Positions 8,701 through 17,986 of a stretch of 64,000 nucleotides of DNA are shown here, piece after piece. Within the stretch, counting starts at the first letter, position 1, and every line of letters begins with the position of its first letter. The position numbers and the translations under genes are program-made. Source of the stretch: CAZDXJ01 sp050303615 (GTDB lineage: Bacteria > Pseudomonadota > Gammaproteobacteria > Methylococcales > Methylomonadaceae); the NCBI GenBank assembly GCA_050303615.1, contig JBNLCC010000094.1, positions 39,594 to 103,593 of the forward strand, given 5' to 3'. Below the pieces are notes generated by a model. The model ran no database searches, was not told the origin of the DNA, and saw only the letters and a list, made by a program, of their open reading frames with translations.

Positions 8701-10364
8701 GCCGCACCTCCGGTTGTCGGGTGCACTGTCAAACTGCCGCGTCCGTCTTCGGTAATTTCATCGTCGCTGATGCTAAAGTTGCCTAATTTCATGGTCATGT
8801 AACGATTAAAATAGGTTTGCAGATCTTTTTCGACAGCGGGATCGTAATCCGGCCTGATCACATGCGTCGTACCCCACTTGCTTTTTACAATCTTTCCGTC
8901 CTGCACCACAAGTTCGCCGTCTTTGAAGACATAATCCGGTTTTTCAAACATTTTCTGCCGGTCTGCATTATTGGTATAAATGGTGATATCCGCCCACGCA
9001 CCGGGCCCTAAATTGCCGCGATCCTGCAAACCGATCAGCCGGGCGGCACCCGCTCGGGTCATTGTGGCAATCTCCTGCAAAGTATATTCACGGTCGATCG
9101 ACGCCAACGTGGTCATCTTCTGCGCCTCCGGATGAATTGTCGCCAGCATGTCATTGCGGAAGCTTTTATCCATCAACAGACGAATCAGATGCGGATAACT
9201 GATAAACGGTGCCCCATTAGGGTGGTCGGTCGTCAGAAAAACCCGCCAGGGATCATCGACCAGCAAAAAGGTCTCCAAGCCGATTGCCCACTGCAGGGCA
9301 TTGACAAAATTCTGGTCGCGATATTTAAACGGCACCACCCCGCAGCCCGCATCACACTCAATATCCATGCACACCCATTTATTCGGTTTGGCATGGTGAT
9401 GATTGGCGAACTGGCGCATATTATCGCCCGATGCGGTCACCGTCTGGCCGAACAGAACCTGTCCGACATCGACTGTAATATTTTTGTTGCGATTAATCGC
9501 TTCGGCAATTCGCGCAGCGCCGGACGAAAATTTAAAGTCGCCTTCGGTACCGTAACTGTGGAATTGAATATGGGTTAAATGCATCGGCAGTCCGCCAACC
9601 CCCTGAATCGTATTCAGCGTGGTTTCGACATTGCCCGGTACGCCCAGATTACAACCGTGCACGTGCAACGGATGTGCAACCCCTAATTCTTTCACTGCGG
9701 TCGCCAGTGTATGTAGAATTTGCCGGGGGGTCACATCGTAATGGGCGTTTTTCTCGTCAAGATCCAGTTTACGTTGGTTGAATTTGAAGGCATTGATGCC
9801 GCCGGCGTTAACCACTTTGACGCCGATCGCCTGTGCCGAACGAATGGTCCATGCAACATAGTCGTTGATGGCTTTTTGATCCTTTTTCGCGGTCAGCATG
9901 CGCAGCAGAAAATCATCGCTGCCCAACATTACATAACCGCCTTTGTCTAGAATCGGAATATCGGCCATTTCCATATGCGCCTGACGCGCATTAATCGGTA
10001 AAACAGCAGGTTCAAACACCGTGGTGTAACCCATTTCGGCATAGCGATAGCCGGTTGTATAGGTACTGGGCATCGCATGGCCGCATCCGGAGCGTGTCAG
10101 TTCGGTGCGCGGCAGAGGATCGGCACGGTGATCTTCCGGCAACAGAGTGCGGGCGATATTGCCTTTGCCGCCGCCGACATGCGTATGCATATCGATAGCG
10201 CCGGACATCACTACTTTATCAGTCAGGTCGTATTCCCGGTCAATTTTAACGCCTTCCGCCGGACGTTTAACGATGCGTCCGTCGCGTATAAATATATCGC
10301 GTTTCTTACCATCCACACCATTCGCCGGATCGTAAACGGTTCCACCTTTTAACTTGATTAGCAT
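8697..10364 (-). CDS. fhcA: formyltransferase/hydrolase complex subunit A
   Basis: Amidohydrolase-superfamily subunit (555 residues) homologous to formylmethanofuran dehydrogenase subunit A. It hydrolyses formylmethanofuran to formate at a metal site. The metal-binding HTH motif is visible (His60, His62 in DMHTHVGGG), with later metal-ligand candidates in PLHVHGCNLG, LTHIQFHSYG and LTTDHPNG. It starts 9 bp after the fhcB stop and overlaps fhcD by 4 bases. The N-terminal composite domain (1-50) and C-terminal beta segment match cyclic amidohydrolases. Confidence 0.96.
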   Translation of the reverse strand: MLIKLKGGTVYDPANGVDGKKRDIFIRDGRIVKRPAEGVKIDREYDLTDKVVMSGAIDMHTHVGGGKGNIARTLLPEDHRADPLPRTELTRSGCGHAMPSTYTTGYRYAEMGYTTVFEPAVLPINARQAHMEMADIPILDKGGYVMLGSDDFLLRMLTAKKDQKAINDYVAWTIRSAQAIGVKVVNAGGINAFKFNQRKLDLDEKNAHYDVTPRQILHTLATAVKELGVAHPLHVHGCNLGVPGNVETTLNTIQGVGGLPMHLTHIQFHSYGTEGDFKFSSGAARIAEAINRNKNITVDVGQVLFGQTVTASGDNMRQFANHHHAKPNKWVCMDIECDAGCGVVPFKYRDQNFVNALQWAIGLETFLLVDDPWRVFLTTDHPNGAPFISYPHLIRLLMDKSFRNDMLATIHPEAQKMTTLASIDREYTLQEIATMTRAGAARLIGLQDRGNLGPGAWADITIYTNNADRQKMFEKPDYVFKDGELVVQDGKIVKSKWGTTHVIRPDYDPAVEKDLQTYFNRYMTMKLGNFSISDDEITEDGRGSLTVHPTTGGAA

Positions 10365-10373
10365 AAATTCTTC

Positions 10374-11630
10374 CTACAAAGCTTTTTCTATCGCAGTCAG
10401 CACTTCGGCAGTACTGGGCAAACCAGAATCTCTCAGTTTTTTCAGTCTGATCGCCACAACGTTATCCATCCGGAACGCGTGACCGGCATGATCGATACCC
10501 GGCACACCGACTGGTATGAACACGTCCGGTTCCTGCTCAAAAGTCATTCCGGAACGGCCGACGACAATCACCGGCACATCGGTTTTCGGCGGCACCGCCG
10601 CAACATTGAATGCCTGCACCCAGAGCAGCACGTCCGCTTCGCCTTCGGAAAGAAAAAATTCGGCATCGTTCAAATAGGGGTCGTATTCCGGGTAGCCGCT
10701 TGCAAAACGGACACGCGCCGGGTAACCGGTTATCCAGCCGCATACCTGATTGGCAGTCTGGTCACCGTCCTTACCGCCGAGCGGTAAACCGGAGAAACGA
10801 GTTTGCCCATTAAGATCCTTAACCATTTCGCAAACGGCCTGCACTGTCAGTTCCGCCTGGGCATAATTCAATGCACCCGCCGCCCAGGTAACCACGCCAT
10901 AGCGGGCTGCTTTTAACTGATCGGCCAACGCCAGCAACTCATCGACACTAATACCGCCAATTTCAGTAACCTGCACCGGATTGCCCAACACCAGCGACTT
11001 CAACACGGCAATCACGCCTGGTAAATCGGTATCGGAGCACGGCAAAACTTTCGCTTTTCTGCCATCCGGCGAGGTAGATGTCTCACCGGACGGCGCTTTA
11101 CCCAGAAAGACCAACTGCCTTTTGGAGGTATCTTCGACAAACATGCTCTGCTCATTCCAAAGATAACGCTCGAAAAACCGCGGCGAAAAACTTTCCGGAT
11201 CGGTTCCGACAATCAACAATAAATCACAGCGGTTTTTTACTTCCGCCAATGTGGTATTCATCCACCCGGAATCCTGCATAGCCAGAAAATTTCTCCTGGC
11301 AACAGTGAAATTCATATTATCGACCACGGCACCGCAGCGATCGGCCAAGGCCAGCAAAGCGCGCATACCGTTAACATCGGTAGCGCATCCTCCGAATACC
11401 GGTTGGTTAGTGGCATTTATCAATTCCGCAGCTTTTGCCGCCGCCTCATTGAGGCTTGATTCCTTACCGTAGACACGGGGATTAACATCGGTAACCGGCT
11501 GTTCGAACGCCGGGGTATTCACTGCACAGCCATTTTCGATCACTTTCAGCGATAAACCGTCAACCTCCACGGTCAGATCATCGGTTCCTATACCGCAAAA
11601 AGGACTAGGCACATCAGTAATTTCTGTCAT
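10374..11630 (-). CDS. fhcB: formyltransferase/hydrolase complex subunit B
   Basis: Homologue of the molybdopterin-type formylmethanofuran dehydrogenase subunit B; 418 residues. In methylotrophic bacteria this subunit is structural and works without the redox cofactors of the archaeal enzyme, and I see no N-terminal 4Fe-4S CxxC cluster here. The ATG at 11630 is preferred over an upstream TTG because AAGGACAG lies 5 bases before it. It is the first gene of fhcBADC, and the long non-coding stretch upstream should hold the operon promoter. Confidence 0.94.
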   Translation of the reverse strand: MTEITDVPSPFCGIGTDDLTVEVDGLSLKVIENGCAVNTPAFEQPVTDVNPRVYGKESSLNEAAAKAAELINATNQPVFGGCATDVNGMRALLALADRCGAVVDNMNFTVARRNFLAMQDSGWMNTTLAEVKNRCDLLLIVGTDPESFSPRFFERYLWNEQSMFVEDTSKRQLVFLGKAPSGETSTSPDGRKAKVLPCSDTDLPGVIAVLKSLVLGNPVQVTEIGGISVDELLALADQLKAARYGVVTWAAGALNYAQAELTVQAVCEMVKDLNGQTRFSGLPLGGKDGDQTANQVCGWITGYPARVRFASGYPEYDPYLNDAEFFLSEGEADVLLWVQAFNVAAVPPKTDVPVIVVGRSGMTFEQEPDVFIPVGVPGIDHAGHAFRMDNVVAIRLKKLRDSGLPSTAEVLTAIEKAL

Positions 11631-11687
11631 TAAGCTGTCCTTCAATTAGTCTTTAAGTATCTTCATTCAATATTATGTTGTTTATGC

Positions 11688-11723
11688 CGGACCGGCACCC
11701 GGATTCACGCTTTACCCGGTCCG
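11688..11723. promoter_or_regulatory. inverted repeat in the fhc operon upstream region
   Basis: CGGACCGG (11688-11695) and CCGGTCCG (11716-11723) form a perfect 8-bp inverted repeat with a 20-nt spacer, 58-93 bp upstream of the fhcB start. A nested palindrome GCCGG-A-CCGGC spans 11686-11696. It could be an operator or a leader hairpin of the operon. A weak -10-like TAATAT occurs on the minus strand at about 11670-11675. No regulator can be named. Confidence 0.35.
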
Positions 11724-12354
11724 AAAAATTTTTGCCGTTATTGCTTAAATTGTTCCTACCACCCACTAAACATTGCACCTCAGCTACCTGCCGCTCCGGC
11801 AGAAGGTAAGGGAAATGCAAAGCACTGCTGCAATCAATATCAGACACACGACCTATTGCACACCGCTAAAAATTGAAAATACAACCCGGGCATCTTTAAC
11901 AATACATAACCGTTTATTGTATCCTTTTTTAACATCAGTCCAAAATCGACGTTTGCTTTGCCATACGCCAATCATGCCGATAGCCGACTCAAAATAAAGC
12001 AACTTTGTTCTCCACAATCCGCCATGCAAGTACCGCCCTGCAGACCATTATAATTGGCAAAACACCCAATACTGGTCCGATAATCATGAACCAATCTAGC
12101 CCGTTTCCAATGAACCGTCGTTGCTCCGATGTAACGACCGGATCTAACGGAAAAACTCAACCCCTTCGTTGCCATGCAAAACACTTGTCAAGTTAAGCGT
12201 AGAGTATCAGTTTCTTGATCCGTCCGGTTTCGGTTAGAGCCGTTCGCTTTTTAACGCGGCAGATCCCGTGAAAAGGATATAATATGCTGTAATAATTTAA
12301 AGATCGTTTTGGTTTACATTATTTTGCTCACGGAGAAATAATCCGGCATGACAA
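11724..12354. other. non-coding stretch between fhc operon and thioesterase-fold gene
   Basis: About 630 bp between divergent genes. The open frames here are short, overlap on both strands and lack ribosome sites or recognisable protein features, so I see no gene. It presumably holds promoters for fhcBADC on one side and the gene at 12355 on the other. No RNA family is recognised. Confidence 0.5.
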
Positions 12355-12792
12355 ATGATTGAAGAATTGCAGAAAGTCTTTTATTCGGAAATTCCGTTAA
12401 CGAAAACGATTGGCATTACCGTCGAACAATTTTCCAATACCTGTTTAACGATTTCCGCACCACTTGACAATAATATTAACCATAAATCCACCGCTTTTGG
12501 CGGCAGTCTTTATAGCGTGGCGGTTTTGTCGGGTTGGGGGCTAATTTATCGCCTGTTGAAAGTTCGCGGTTTAACAGGCCATATCGTTATTCAGGAAAGC
12601 ACGACGCAATTTTATAAGCCCATCATATCGGACATTGTCGCCAATTGTTGCTTTGCTTCCGATGCGCAAATCGAAAAATTTATTCGTATGTACCAAAAGA
12701 AGGGAAAGGCTCGAATCAAGCTGCAATCTACGATAATGAGCAACGGTGAAACAGGTGTTCTATTCAAAGGCAGTTACGTTGTCCATCAATGA
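12355..12792 (+). CDS. YiiD C-terminal-type putative thioesterase
   Basis: A 145-residue single hotdog-fold domain resembling the C-terminal half of E. coli YiiD and related putative thioesterases. Typical features are HKSTAFGGSLYSVAVLSGWG in the first half (the helix region of the hotdog fold) and IVIQESTTQFYKPI leading into the beta-sheet. The substrate is unknown; family members are thought to act on acyl thioesters. It lies alone on the plus strand, with AT-rich upstream sequence. Confidence 0.75.
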   Translation: MIEELQKVFYSEIPLTKTIGITVEQFSNTCLTISAPLDNNINHKSTAFGGSLYSVAVLSGWGLIYRLLKVRGLTGHIVIQESTTQFYKPIISDIVANCCFASDAQIEKFIRMYQKKGKARIKLQSTIMSNGETGVLFKGSYVVHQ

Positions 12793-12931
12793 AGCGATTC
12801 GCTTTTCCAAAGATTGTCGCAAGTTATGCGTCATTAAATACGCCGGCCAACAAAACGGATCAAGCAGATACCCGGAGCTTTGCTCCGACCCATCTAGACC
12901 ATAATGTAAACAGTTATTATTGTAAAATTTT

Positions 12932-13843
12932 ATGTTGAAAACCTTGACGGAAACAACAACAGCCGGCTTAATCGGCATTGGCGCAATCCTTTGCCTTGCA
13001 TTGCCGTTTGCGGGCAACGCACAGGAAAGCTCAGGCCGAAGCGATACGAACATCGATACTGCTGCTTCACAACTCTTCGGAGCTCAAAATTCCCCGGCCC
13101 TGCACCCGTCCGAACCCATCGGGTTTTATTCCAAGGGCTGTCTAGCGGGCGCCGAACCGCTGCCGAAGGACGGCGGAAATTGGCAGGTAATGCGGCTATC
13201 GCGCAATCGCTTCTGGGGACACCCGCGCCTGAATGCCTATATTCAGCGCCTGGCAAAAGATGCAAAGGAACTGGATGGTTGGCCGGGATTGCTGGTCGGC
13301 GACATGTCGCAAGCACGCGGCGGCCCGATGCTTTCCGGCCACAAAAGCCATCAAACCGGACTCGACGCCGACATCTGGCTGCTGCCGCCCCCGGAACAAA
13401 AGTTGTCCAATGAAGAACGCGAAACGCTGAGCGCCGTTTCATTGGCTTTGGACCGCTTCCGGATTGACCGCGAGCGTTGGACGGATACACATGCGCGGCT
13501 ATTGCGGCGAGCGGCATCATACCCCGAAGTTGCCCGCGTTTTTGTCCATCCGACTATCAAGCAAGCCCTATGTCGCTGGGCCGGTAAGAACCGTTCCTGG
13601 CTGAGAAAAATACGGGCATGGTACGGTCACGATGATCATTTTCATGTTCGGCTGGCGTGCCCCGAAAACAGCGAGTTGTGCCTCGGCCAGCTGGATCCGC
13701 CGCCGGGTGACGGCTGTGGTGACGAACTGGACTGGTGGCTGACCGAGGATGCTTACCGCCCGAAACCTGAAAAAAAACCGGCTGCCCCGTTAAAACTTAG
13801 TGATTTACCGCCAGCTTGCCGTACCCTATTAAACCCGCAATAA
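12932..13843 (+). CDS. mepA: penicillin-insensitive murein endopeptidase
   Basis: Periplasmic LAS-type metallopeptidase that cuts D-alanyl-meso-DAP cross-links in peptidoglycan. The 303 residues begin with a signal peptide (hydrophobic 11-28, likely cleavage after GNAQ or close by). Zinc ligands are visible as SHQTGLDAD (His140, Asp147) and the C-terminal DDHFHVR. Paired cysteines around residues 70 and the C-terminal third fit the disulfides of E. coli MepA. It is about 140 bp downstream of the thioesterase-fold gene. Confidence 0.93.
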   Translation: MLKTLTETTTAGLIGIGAILCLALPFAGNAQESSGRSDTNIDTAASQLFGAQNSPALHPSEPIGFYSKGCLAGAEPLPKDGGNWQVMRLSRNRFWGHPRLNAYIQRLAKDAKELDGWPGLLVGDMSQARGGPMLSGHKSHQTGLDADIWLLPPPEQKLSNEERETLSAVSLALDRFRIDRERWTDTHARLLRRAASYPEVARVFVHPTIKQALCRWAGKNRSWLRKIRAWYGHDDHFHVRLACPENSELCLGQLDPPPGDGCGDELDWWLTEDAYRPKPEKKPAAPLKLSDLPPACRTLLNPQ

Positions 13844-14151
13844 ACAGTAAATTAAAGTTAATTTCGTGCTCAGATGACTCACCGGAAAGCTGCATTCGTT
13901 AGGCATGGCCAAGGGCCCTCCGGCTGACGGAATTCTGTTCAGCCTTCGAATTGCCCCGACTGTTTTGTGCGGCACCGGCACTTGAAAACAGTTTGATTTT
14001 TTTTGTCGGTTGCTTTCACGCACCAACTTACGTAAGCTGATGCCCGGACTCCTTAATGAAAATGGAGTCATTGCCTCTAAGTTTCTTAGAACCAGCTCAG
14101 TACGAAATCTGATTAAACAATAACAATGCAGTGAAATTTCGGAGATAAATT
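13844..14151. other. intergenic stretch between mepA and DUF1097 gene
   Basis: About 308 bp. It contains a short inverted repeat (GACTCC at 14048-14053, GGAGTC at 14065-14070) and a T-rich run near 13995-14005, neither of which makes a strong terminator. A minus-strand open frame overlapping the mepA end has no recognisable product. No gene is called. Confidence 0.4.
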
Positions 14152-14679
14152 ATGAACAGTCTTACAGCGCTTTCTATAAGTATCGGCGTTCTGGCCGGAC
14201 TCGCAACGTTTTTGGCGGTGGGTCCTTTTAGCGGAATCTTTTTAATATGGGCGGCGACGATTGCATGGGCGGCCTATTTTGCCCTGGGCGGCAACCAGGA
14301 AGCATTGAAAAATACCATTATATGCGGGATTTTCGGGGTTTTCATGGCTTGGCTGACGGCACTTGAAATTACCACCATCCCATCAGATGCAGCACTCGGT
14401 TTTCCGTTCATGGCAGCCCTTGCGGTGACCTTTGCCGTTGTGGTTTTGTGCCTTGCCGCCAATATTCCGGCGCTTTCCACAATACCGGCCAGCGTTCTGG
14501 GATATTCTTCAACGTTTGCCTATCTGCTGCAAACGCCGGATACACTGACTCAGGATGTTCTGCTGGGCGTGTCTTTTGCCAACCCTTTACTGGTAATATC
14601 TGTCTCCATTGTCGTCGGCACCTACTTCGGCCAGTGGTCGGCGCAATTGAGTGCCCGACTCACCAAGGAATCCGGCTAA
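14152..14679 (+). CDS. DUF1097 family membrane protein
   Basis: A 175-residue integral membrane protein with about five or six hydrophobic segments (5-25, 29-48, 53-72, 86-108, 112-130, 139-162) and the length and pattern of the DUF1097 family. The function is unknown. GGAG ends six bases before the start in CGGAGATAAATT. It has no operon partner: the multicopper oxidase gene starts 250 bp further on. Confidence 0.75.
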   Translation: MNSLTALSISIGVLAGLATFLAVGPFSGIFLIWAATIAWAAYFALGGNQEALKNTIICGIFGVFMAWLTALEITTIPSDAALGFPFMAALAVTFAVVVLCLAANIPALSTIPASVLGYSSTFAYLLQTPDTLTQDVLLGVSFANPLLVISVSIVVGTYFGQWSAQLSARLTKESG

Positions 14680-14928
14680 TTTTGCCATTGCCAAGGGCCG
14701 GCTGCTCCCCGGCCCACTTTAACCAGTCTGCCGGAAATTACCTCCTAATCAATTTTATCTAACTTTAAAGCAGGCTGCCATTTCGTAAACTGTCAAAATA
14801 CTCGCGCAACCGTTAACCCTATTGCATACCAAACATAAACCAGCCACCCTTTCAGTCTATTATCTTCTGCGGCAAGCATTTATAATACCGTCTGTTTGCA
14901 ACATCTGAGAGATGACTGATTTTAAATA

Positions 14929-16599
14929 ATGCGTAATAAAACCATTTTTTTGCTGTTATTACTGCTAATCCCTTTAGCAGTTGCCGTCGCGGTATATACG
15001 ATGCCTGCCTTTACCGAGCAAGCGGGCGTCAATCTCCCTCCGACCAGCGGCCGGACTGCCGAACTCACCGCGGGATATGAAAACCCCTGTATCGACGAAC
15101 ATCCGGAATGGCGCAACGCACAAACCATCGACGGAATTGCTGTTGACGAATCGCCGGTATGTAATCCGGACAACCCATATTACATAGCTGCCTTTGTCAA
15201 GGGTGTCAACAATATTTCCATGCGCACCTTGATGAATACCCGGCTTTCCGAAGACTCGCTGATGAAAAGCGACGACTTGGACGGAGACGGTGATCCGGAT
15301 ATTATTCGAATCAAACTGGAAGTAATGGAATTAAACGGAGTAAACCCTGAAAAAGAGCCGCTGATCACCACTTACGATATCGCACCGGGAATTCAGCCCG
15401 GCTTATGGGTATTTGCGCCAAAATCGCGCGGCATGTCCGTCAAAAACTATTTGTCAATAGAGGCAAATGAACTGCTGCGCGCCCCCTCCCCTGTCATTCG
15501 CGTTGAACAGGGCGACAAGGTTTTCATCACGTTGGACAACACCCATTATTTCCCTCATACCATACATTTCCACGGTGTCGATCATCCGTTTAGAACGGCA
15601 CAAGGCGGAGATAATGACGGCGTCCCGGTTACCGGCGACGCGCCGGTATTTCCGGGTGAGAGCCGAACCTATGAATTGCAGCCGCGGCAAGCCGGCACGA
15701 TGTTTTACCATTGCCATGTACAGACCGACAAGCACCTGCTGATGGGACTGAACGGCATGTTCGTAGTCGAGGAAAACCGGCCGAATAACTGGTTGCAAAC
15801 CTTTAACGTCGGCGCTGGCAAAGTCCGTCATCCATCGGTCGCGGTATCCGAAAATTATTCGCAGGAATATGATTTGATGTACCAATCGGTCGACAAAAAC
15901 CTAGCTGGAATCATTCAGCAGCACAACGACGTCAGGGTCATTGCCGAACAAATGAACCGCGTCTACAACATGACCGAATCATTCGAAAATTATTTCATGC
16001 TCAACGGCCATTCCTTTCCCTACACTTTGCGCGATGCCATTATCGTTGCCGATGCCGACGAACATATTAAATTACGCATTGCCAACGCCCAGCATACATC
16101 AATGGCGCTGCATTTTCACGGCCACAAAGCGACCATTACCGATTACGACGGAGTAAAACAACCGACCGGCGCTCAGATAACCCGAGATGTATTTAACATC
16201 GCCCCGGCACAACGCATCGATCTGCATTTACAGACGGTCAATGACGGCCTGCACAGTTACGGCCCCGGCATTTGGTTATTTCACGACCACGTGGAAACAG
16301 GCATCACCAGCGACGGCATGTCGCCGGGCGGCAACATTGCGATGCTGGTTTTTCGCGATTTTCTTGATCAGCAGGGAATGCCAAAGGTCCGGGAACAACC
16401 GCTGAATCAAGTTTTTAACAAGAACTATTATGCAAAATTGATCCCGGTATGGGGCGACGGTAATTTTTCCAAATTGCTCGGGGAAAGCGAAATACTTTCG
16501 CCGGATTATATAAAACTGGTCGTCTTCGGCGTGTCCGCTGGCTTGGCACTCGGACTCATGGTATTAATACTGTTCCGGCTAACTAGAAAGGTCAACTGA
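14929..16599 (+). CDS. membrane-anchored multicopper oxidase
   Basis: A 556-residue exported oxidase with an N-terminal hydrophobic segment (7-23) and a C-terminal membrane helix (about 528-550) ending in basic residues. Four copper-binding HxH motifs are present: HFHG (212-215), HCH (260-262, followed by a His and Met in the type 1 pattern HCHVQTDKHLLMG), HFHGH and HDH. These would supply a trinuclear cluster and a type 1 site. An acidic stretch DDLDGDGDPD (about 114-123) looks like a calcium-binding loop. The stop overlaps the start of the cupredoxin gene (TGATG). Copper handling or an extracytoplasmic oxidation are both possible. Confidence 0.88.
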   Translation: MRNKTIFLLLLLLIPLAVAVAVYTMPAFTEQAGVNLPPTSGRTAELTAGYENPCIDEHPEWRNAQTIDGIAVDESPVCNPDNPYYIAAFVKGVNNISMRTLMNTRLSEDSLMKSDDLDGDGDPDIIRIKLEVMELNGVNPEKEPLITTYDIAPGIQPGLWVFAPKSRGMSVKNYLSIEANELLRAPSPVIRVEQGDKVFITLDNTHYFPHTIHFHGVDHPFRTAQGGDNDGVPVTGDAPVFPGESRTYELQPRQAGTMFYHCHVQTDKHLLMGLNGMFVVEENRPNNWLQTFNVGAGKVRHPSVAVSENYSQEYDLMYQSVDKNLAGIIQQHNDVRVIAEQMNRVYNMTESFENYFMLNGHSFPYTLRDAIIVADADEHIKLRIANAQHTSMALHFHGHKATITDYDGVKQPTGAQITRDVFNIAPAQRIDLHLQTVNDGLHSYGPGIWLFHDHVETGITSDGMSPGGNIAMLVFRDFLDQQGMPKVREQPLNQVFNKNYYAKLIPVWGDGNFSKLLGESEILSPDYIKLVVFGVSAGLALGLMVLILFRLTRKVN

Positions 16600-17249
16600 T
16601 GAAAAAGACTCTAATAATGCTCATGGTTCAGTGGCTTCTGTTCGCTTCCGCATCCGGCATTGCGGCAATGAACCATGCCGGCATGTCGATGGACGAATCC
16701 GGCATGATCATGAACGCAAACCCGGATAAATTACCCAGCGATTGTAAAGAGGTTTCGCAAGATGTCCATTTTACCGTGCATGCCGGACAAAAATATGCGG
16801 AAAAATTCAATGGAAAAATGTTTGCCTATGATCAACAGCAATGGGAAGTGAAACCTTGCAGCCGCATTAAATTCACTTTTGTCAACGATGACCACGTGCG
16901 GCATCAACTCATGATCCATGGCCTTCCGGGGTATCTCTACCCGAAGGGGATGTTTACCATCGAAATTAACGGCAACGGCCGTAAGGAAGCTTCGATCATT
17001 GTTCCCACCAAGCCGGAGACCTACTTGGTGCATTGCGACATCTCACAGCATACCGCCAAGGGCATGAAAGCCCAACTGAAAGTAGCGGGCGGCAGTAAGG
17101 ACTTGCCGGGAATTCCCGGACTAACCGAACCCGTCACGCCGGATTTATATCCTGTGGCGTGGACTGACTACACCTGGTTGATTTTGTTTTCGGCTGTCGG
17201 CATCGGTTTTGCGCTGCCGTTTTTTTTGGTACGAGTCAAGGCCGACTGA
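16599..17249 (+). CDS. membrane-anchored cupredoxin-domain protein
   Basis: A 216-residue protein with a signal peptide (1-22), a methionine/histidine-rich segment after it (MNHAGMSMDESGMIM), a cupredoxin domain (about 55-165) and a C-terminal membrane helix (about 188-210). Type 1 copper ligands are visible: His in HQLMIHG, then Cys, His and Met in HCDISQHTAKGM. It overlaps the multicopper oxidase by one base, so the two are translationally coupled and plausibly form an electron-transfer or copper-delivery pair in the periplasm. A strong terminator follows. Confidence 0.85.
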   Translation: MKKTLIMLMVQWLLFASASGIAAMNHAGMSMDESGMIMNANPDKLPSDCKEVSQDVHFTVHAGQKYAEKFNGKMFAYDQQQWEVKPCSRIKFTFVNDDHVRHQLMIHGLPGYLYPKGMFTIEINGNGRKEASIIVPTKPETYLVHCDISQHTAKGMKAQLKVAGGSKDLPGIPGLTEPVTPDLYPVAWTDYTWLILFSAVGIGFALPFFLVRVKAD

Positions 17250-17292
17250 CACCGGTTTGGTCGTGTTGAATCGGTATCGGAGGAAAATCAAG

Positions 17293-17326
17293 GAGCGAGA
17301 CATTGAACAGCAATGTCTCGCTTTTT
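17293..17326 (+). terminator. terminator of the multicopper oxidase operon
   Basis: Perfect 11-bp stem (17295-17305 with 17311-17321), 5-nt loop AACAG, then TTTTT. It lies 45 bp downstream of the cupredoxin stop codon. Confidence 0.9.
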
Positions 17327-17354
17327 CTCACTCGGTTACATTGACGGTTTAACG

Positions 17355-17585
17355 TCAAAAATCGGTATCAAAATCACTGATTTTATCCCTTAGTCTTTTC
17401 TTCTCCCAATGCATTTCAACTTTTCTCCTTGACGCCTTTTTTTTGGAAGGCGATTCGGAATCGAAATCGTAGTCGGAATATTCTCCATATTCGGAATCAT
17501 TCATTTCAAATTCACTTTCACGCCTTTTGTTTTTCTTTTTACGAACGATCGGATCAGAGTTAAAATTTGATGATACGCCAGTCAT
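17355..17585 (-). CDS. small acidic/basic protein resembling the PA3496 family
   Basis: A 76-residue cytoplasmic-looking protein: a basic KKKNKRR patch (about 18-24), an acidic tyrosine-rich middle (SEYGEYSDYDFDSES) and a C-terminal segment VEMHWEKKRLRDKISDFD. That last segment resembles the conserved end of the PA3496-type putative envelope-integrity proteins. The ATG at 17585 is chosen because GAGAG lies 6-7 bases upstream; longer versions lack a good site. Function is unknown and the family match is tentative. Confidence 0.5.
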   Translation of the reverse strand: MTGVSSNFNSDPIVRKKKNKRRESEFEMNDSEYGEYSDYDFDSESPSKKKASRRKVEMHWEKKRLRDKISDFDTDF

Positions 17586-17986
17586 TATTGCTCTCAAAAA
17601 TAAAAAATCAAAGTTTAAAAGGTATCCATTCAGCAAGTCGGTTTGTGTTATTCCCCCGTTTCCGGCCAATCATTACATTCCTGTCGCTTTCATCCGGAAT
17701 ACCCGGTTTCAACCCACTCGACAAGCAGTAATCTAAGCCACAAGTACCGTCATAACTGAAAAGTTACACTTTGCACGATTTTTAATCGTAAGTTACCAAG
17801 AAGTAAAACAAAAAAAAATTATCAAATCGATTCAAATTATTTATCGTAATCTCTCTGTCTGATTGAACTGAACGAAAATCAACGGACTGCGACAAAATCC
17901 GCCCCTCGCAGAGGACCATAACGGACTTCGCCGATTCGAATTATTGCGATACACGCCTTTTATTCTAACGGCAAAAACTGACGGTA
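17586..17986. other. AT-rich non-coding stretch
   Basis: About 400 bp upstream of the small PA3496-like gene and downstream of the AI-2E transporter. It is AT-rich (notably 17805-17850) and contains no frame with a ribosome site or recognisable product. It probably contains the promoter of the small gene. Confidence 0.4.

Noticed and set aside
13829..14071. Minus-strand frame of 80 codons after mepA
   Set aside because: It overlaps the mepA end, has no ribosome site and no recognisable composition or motif.
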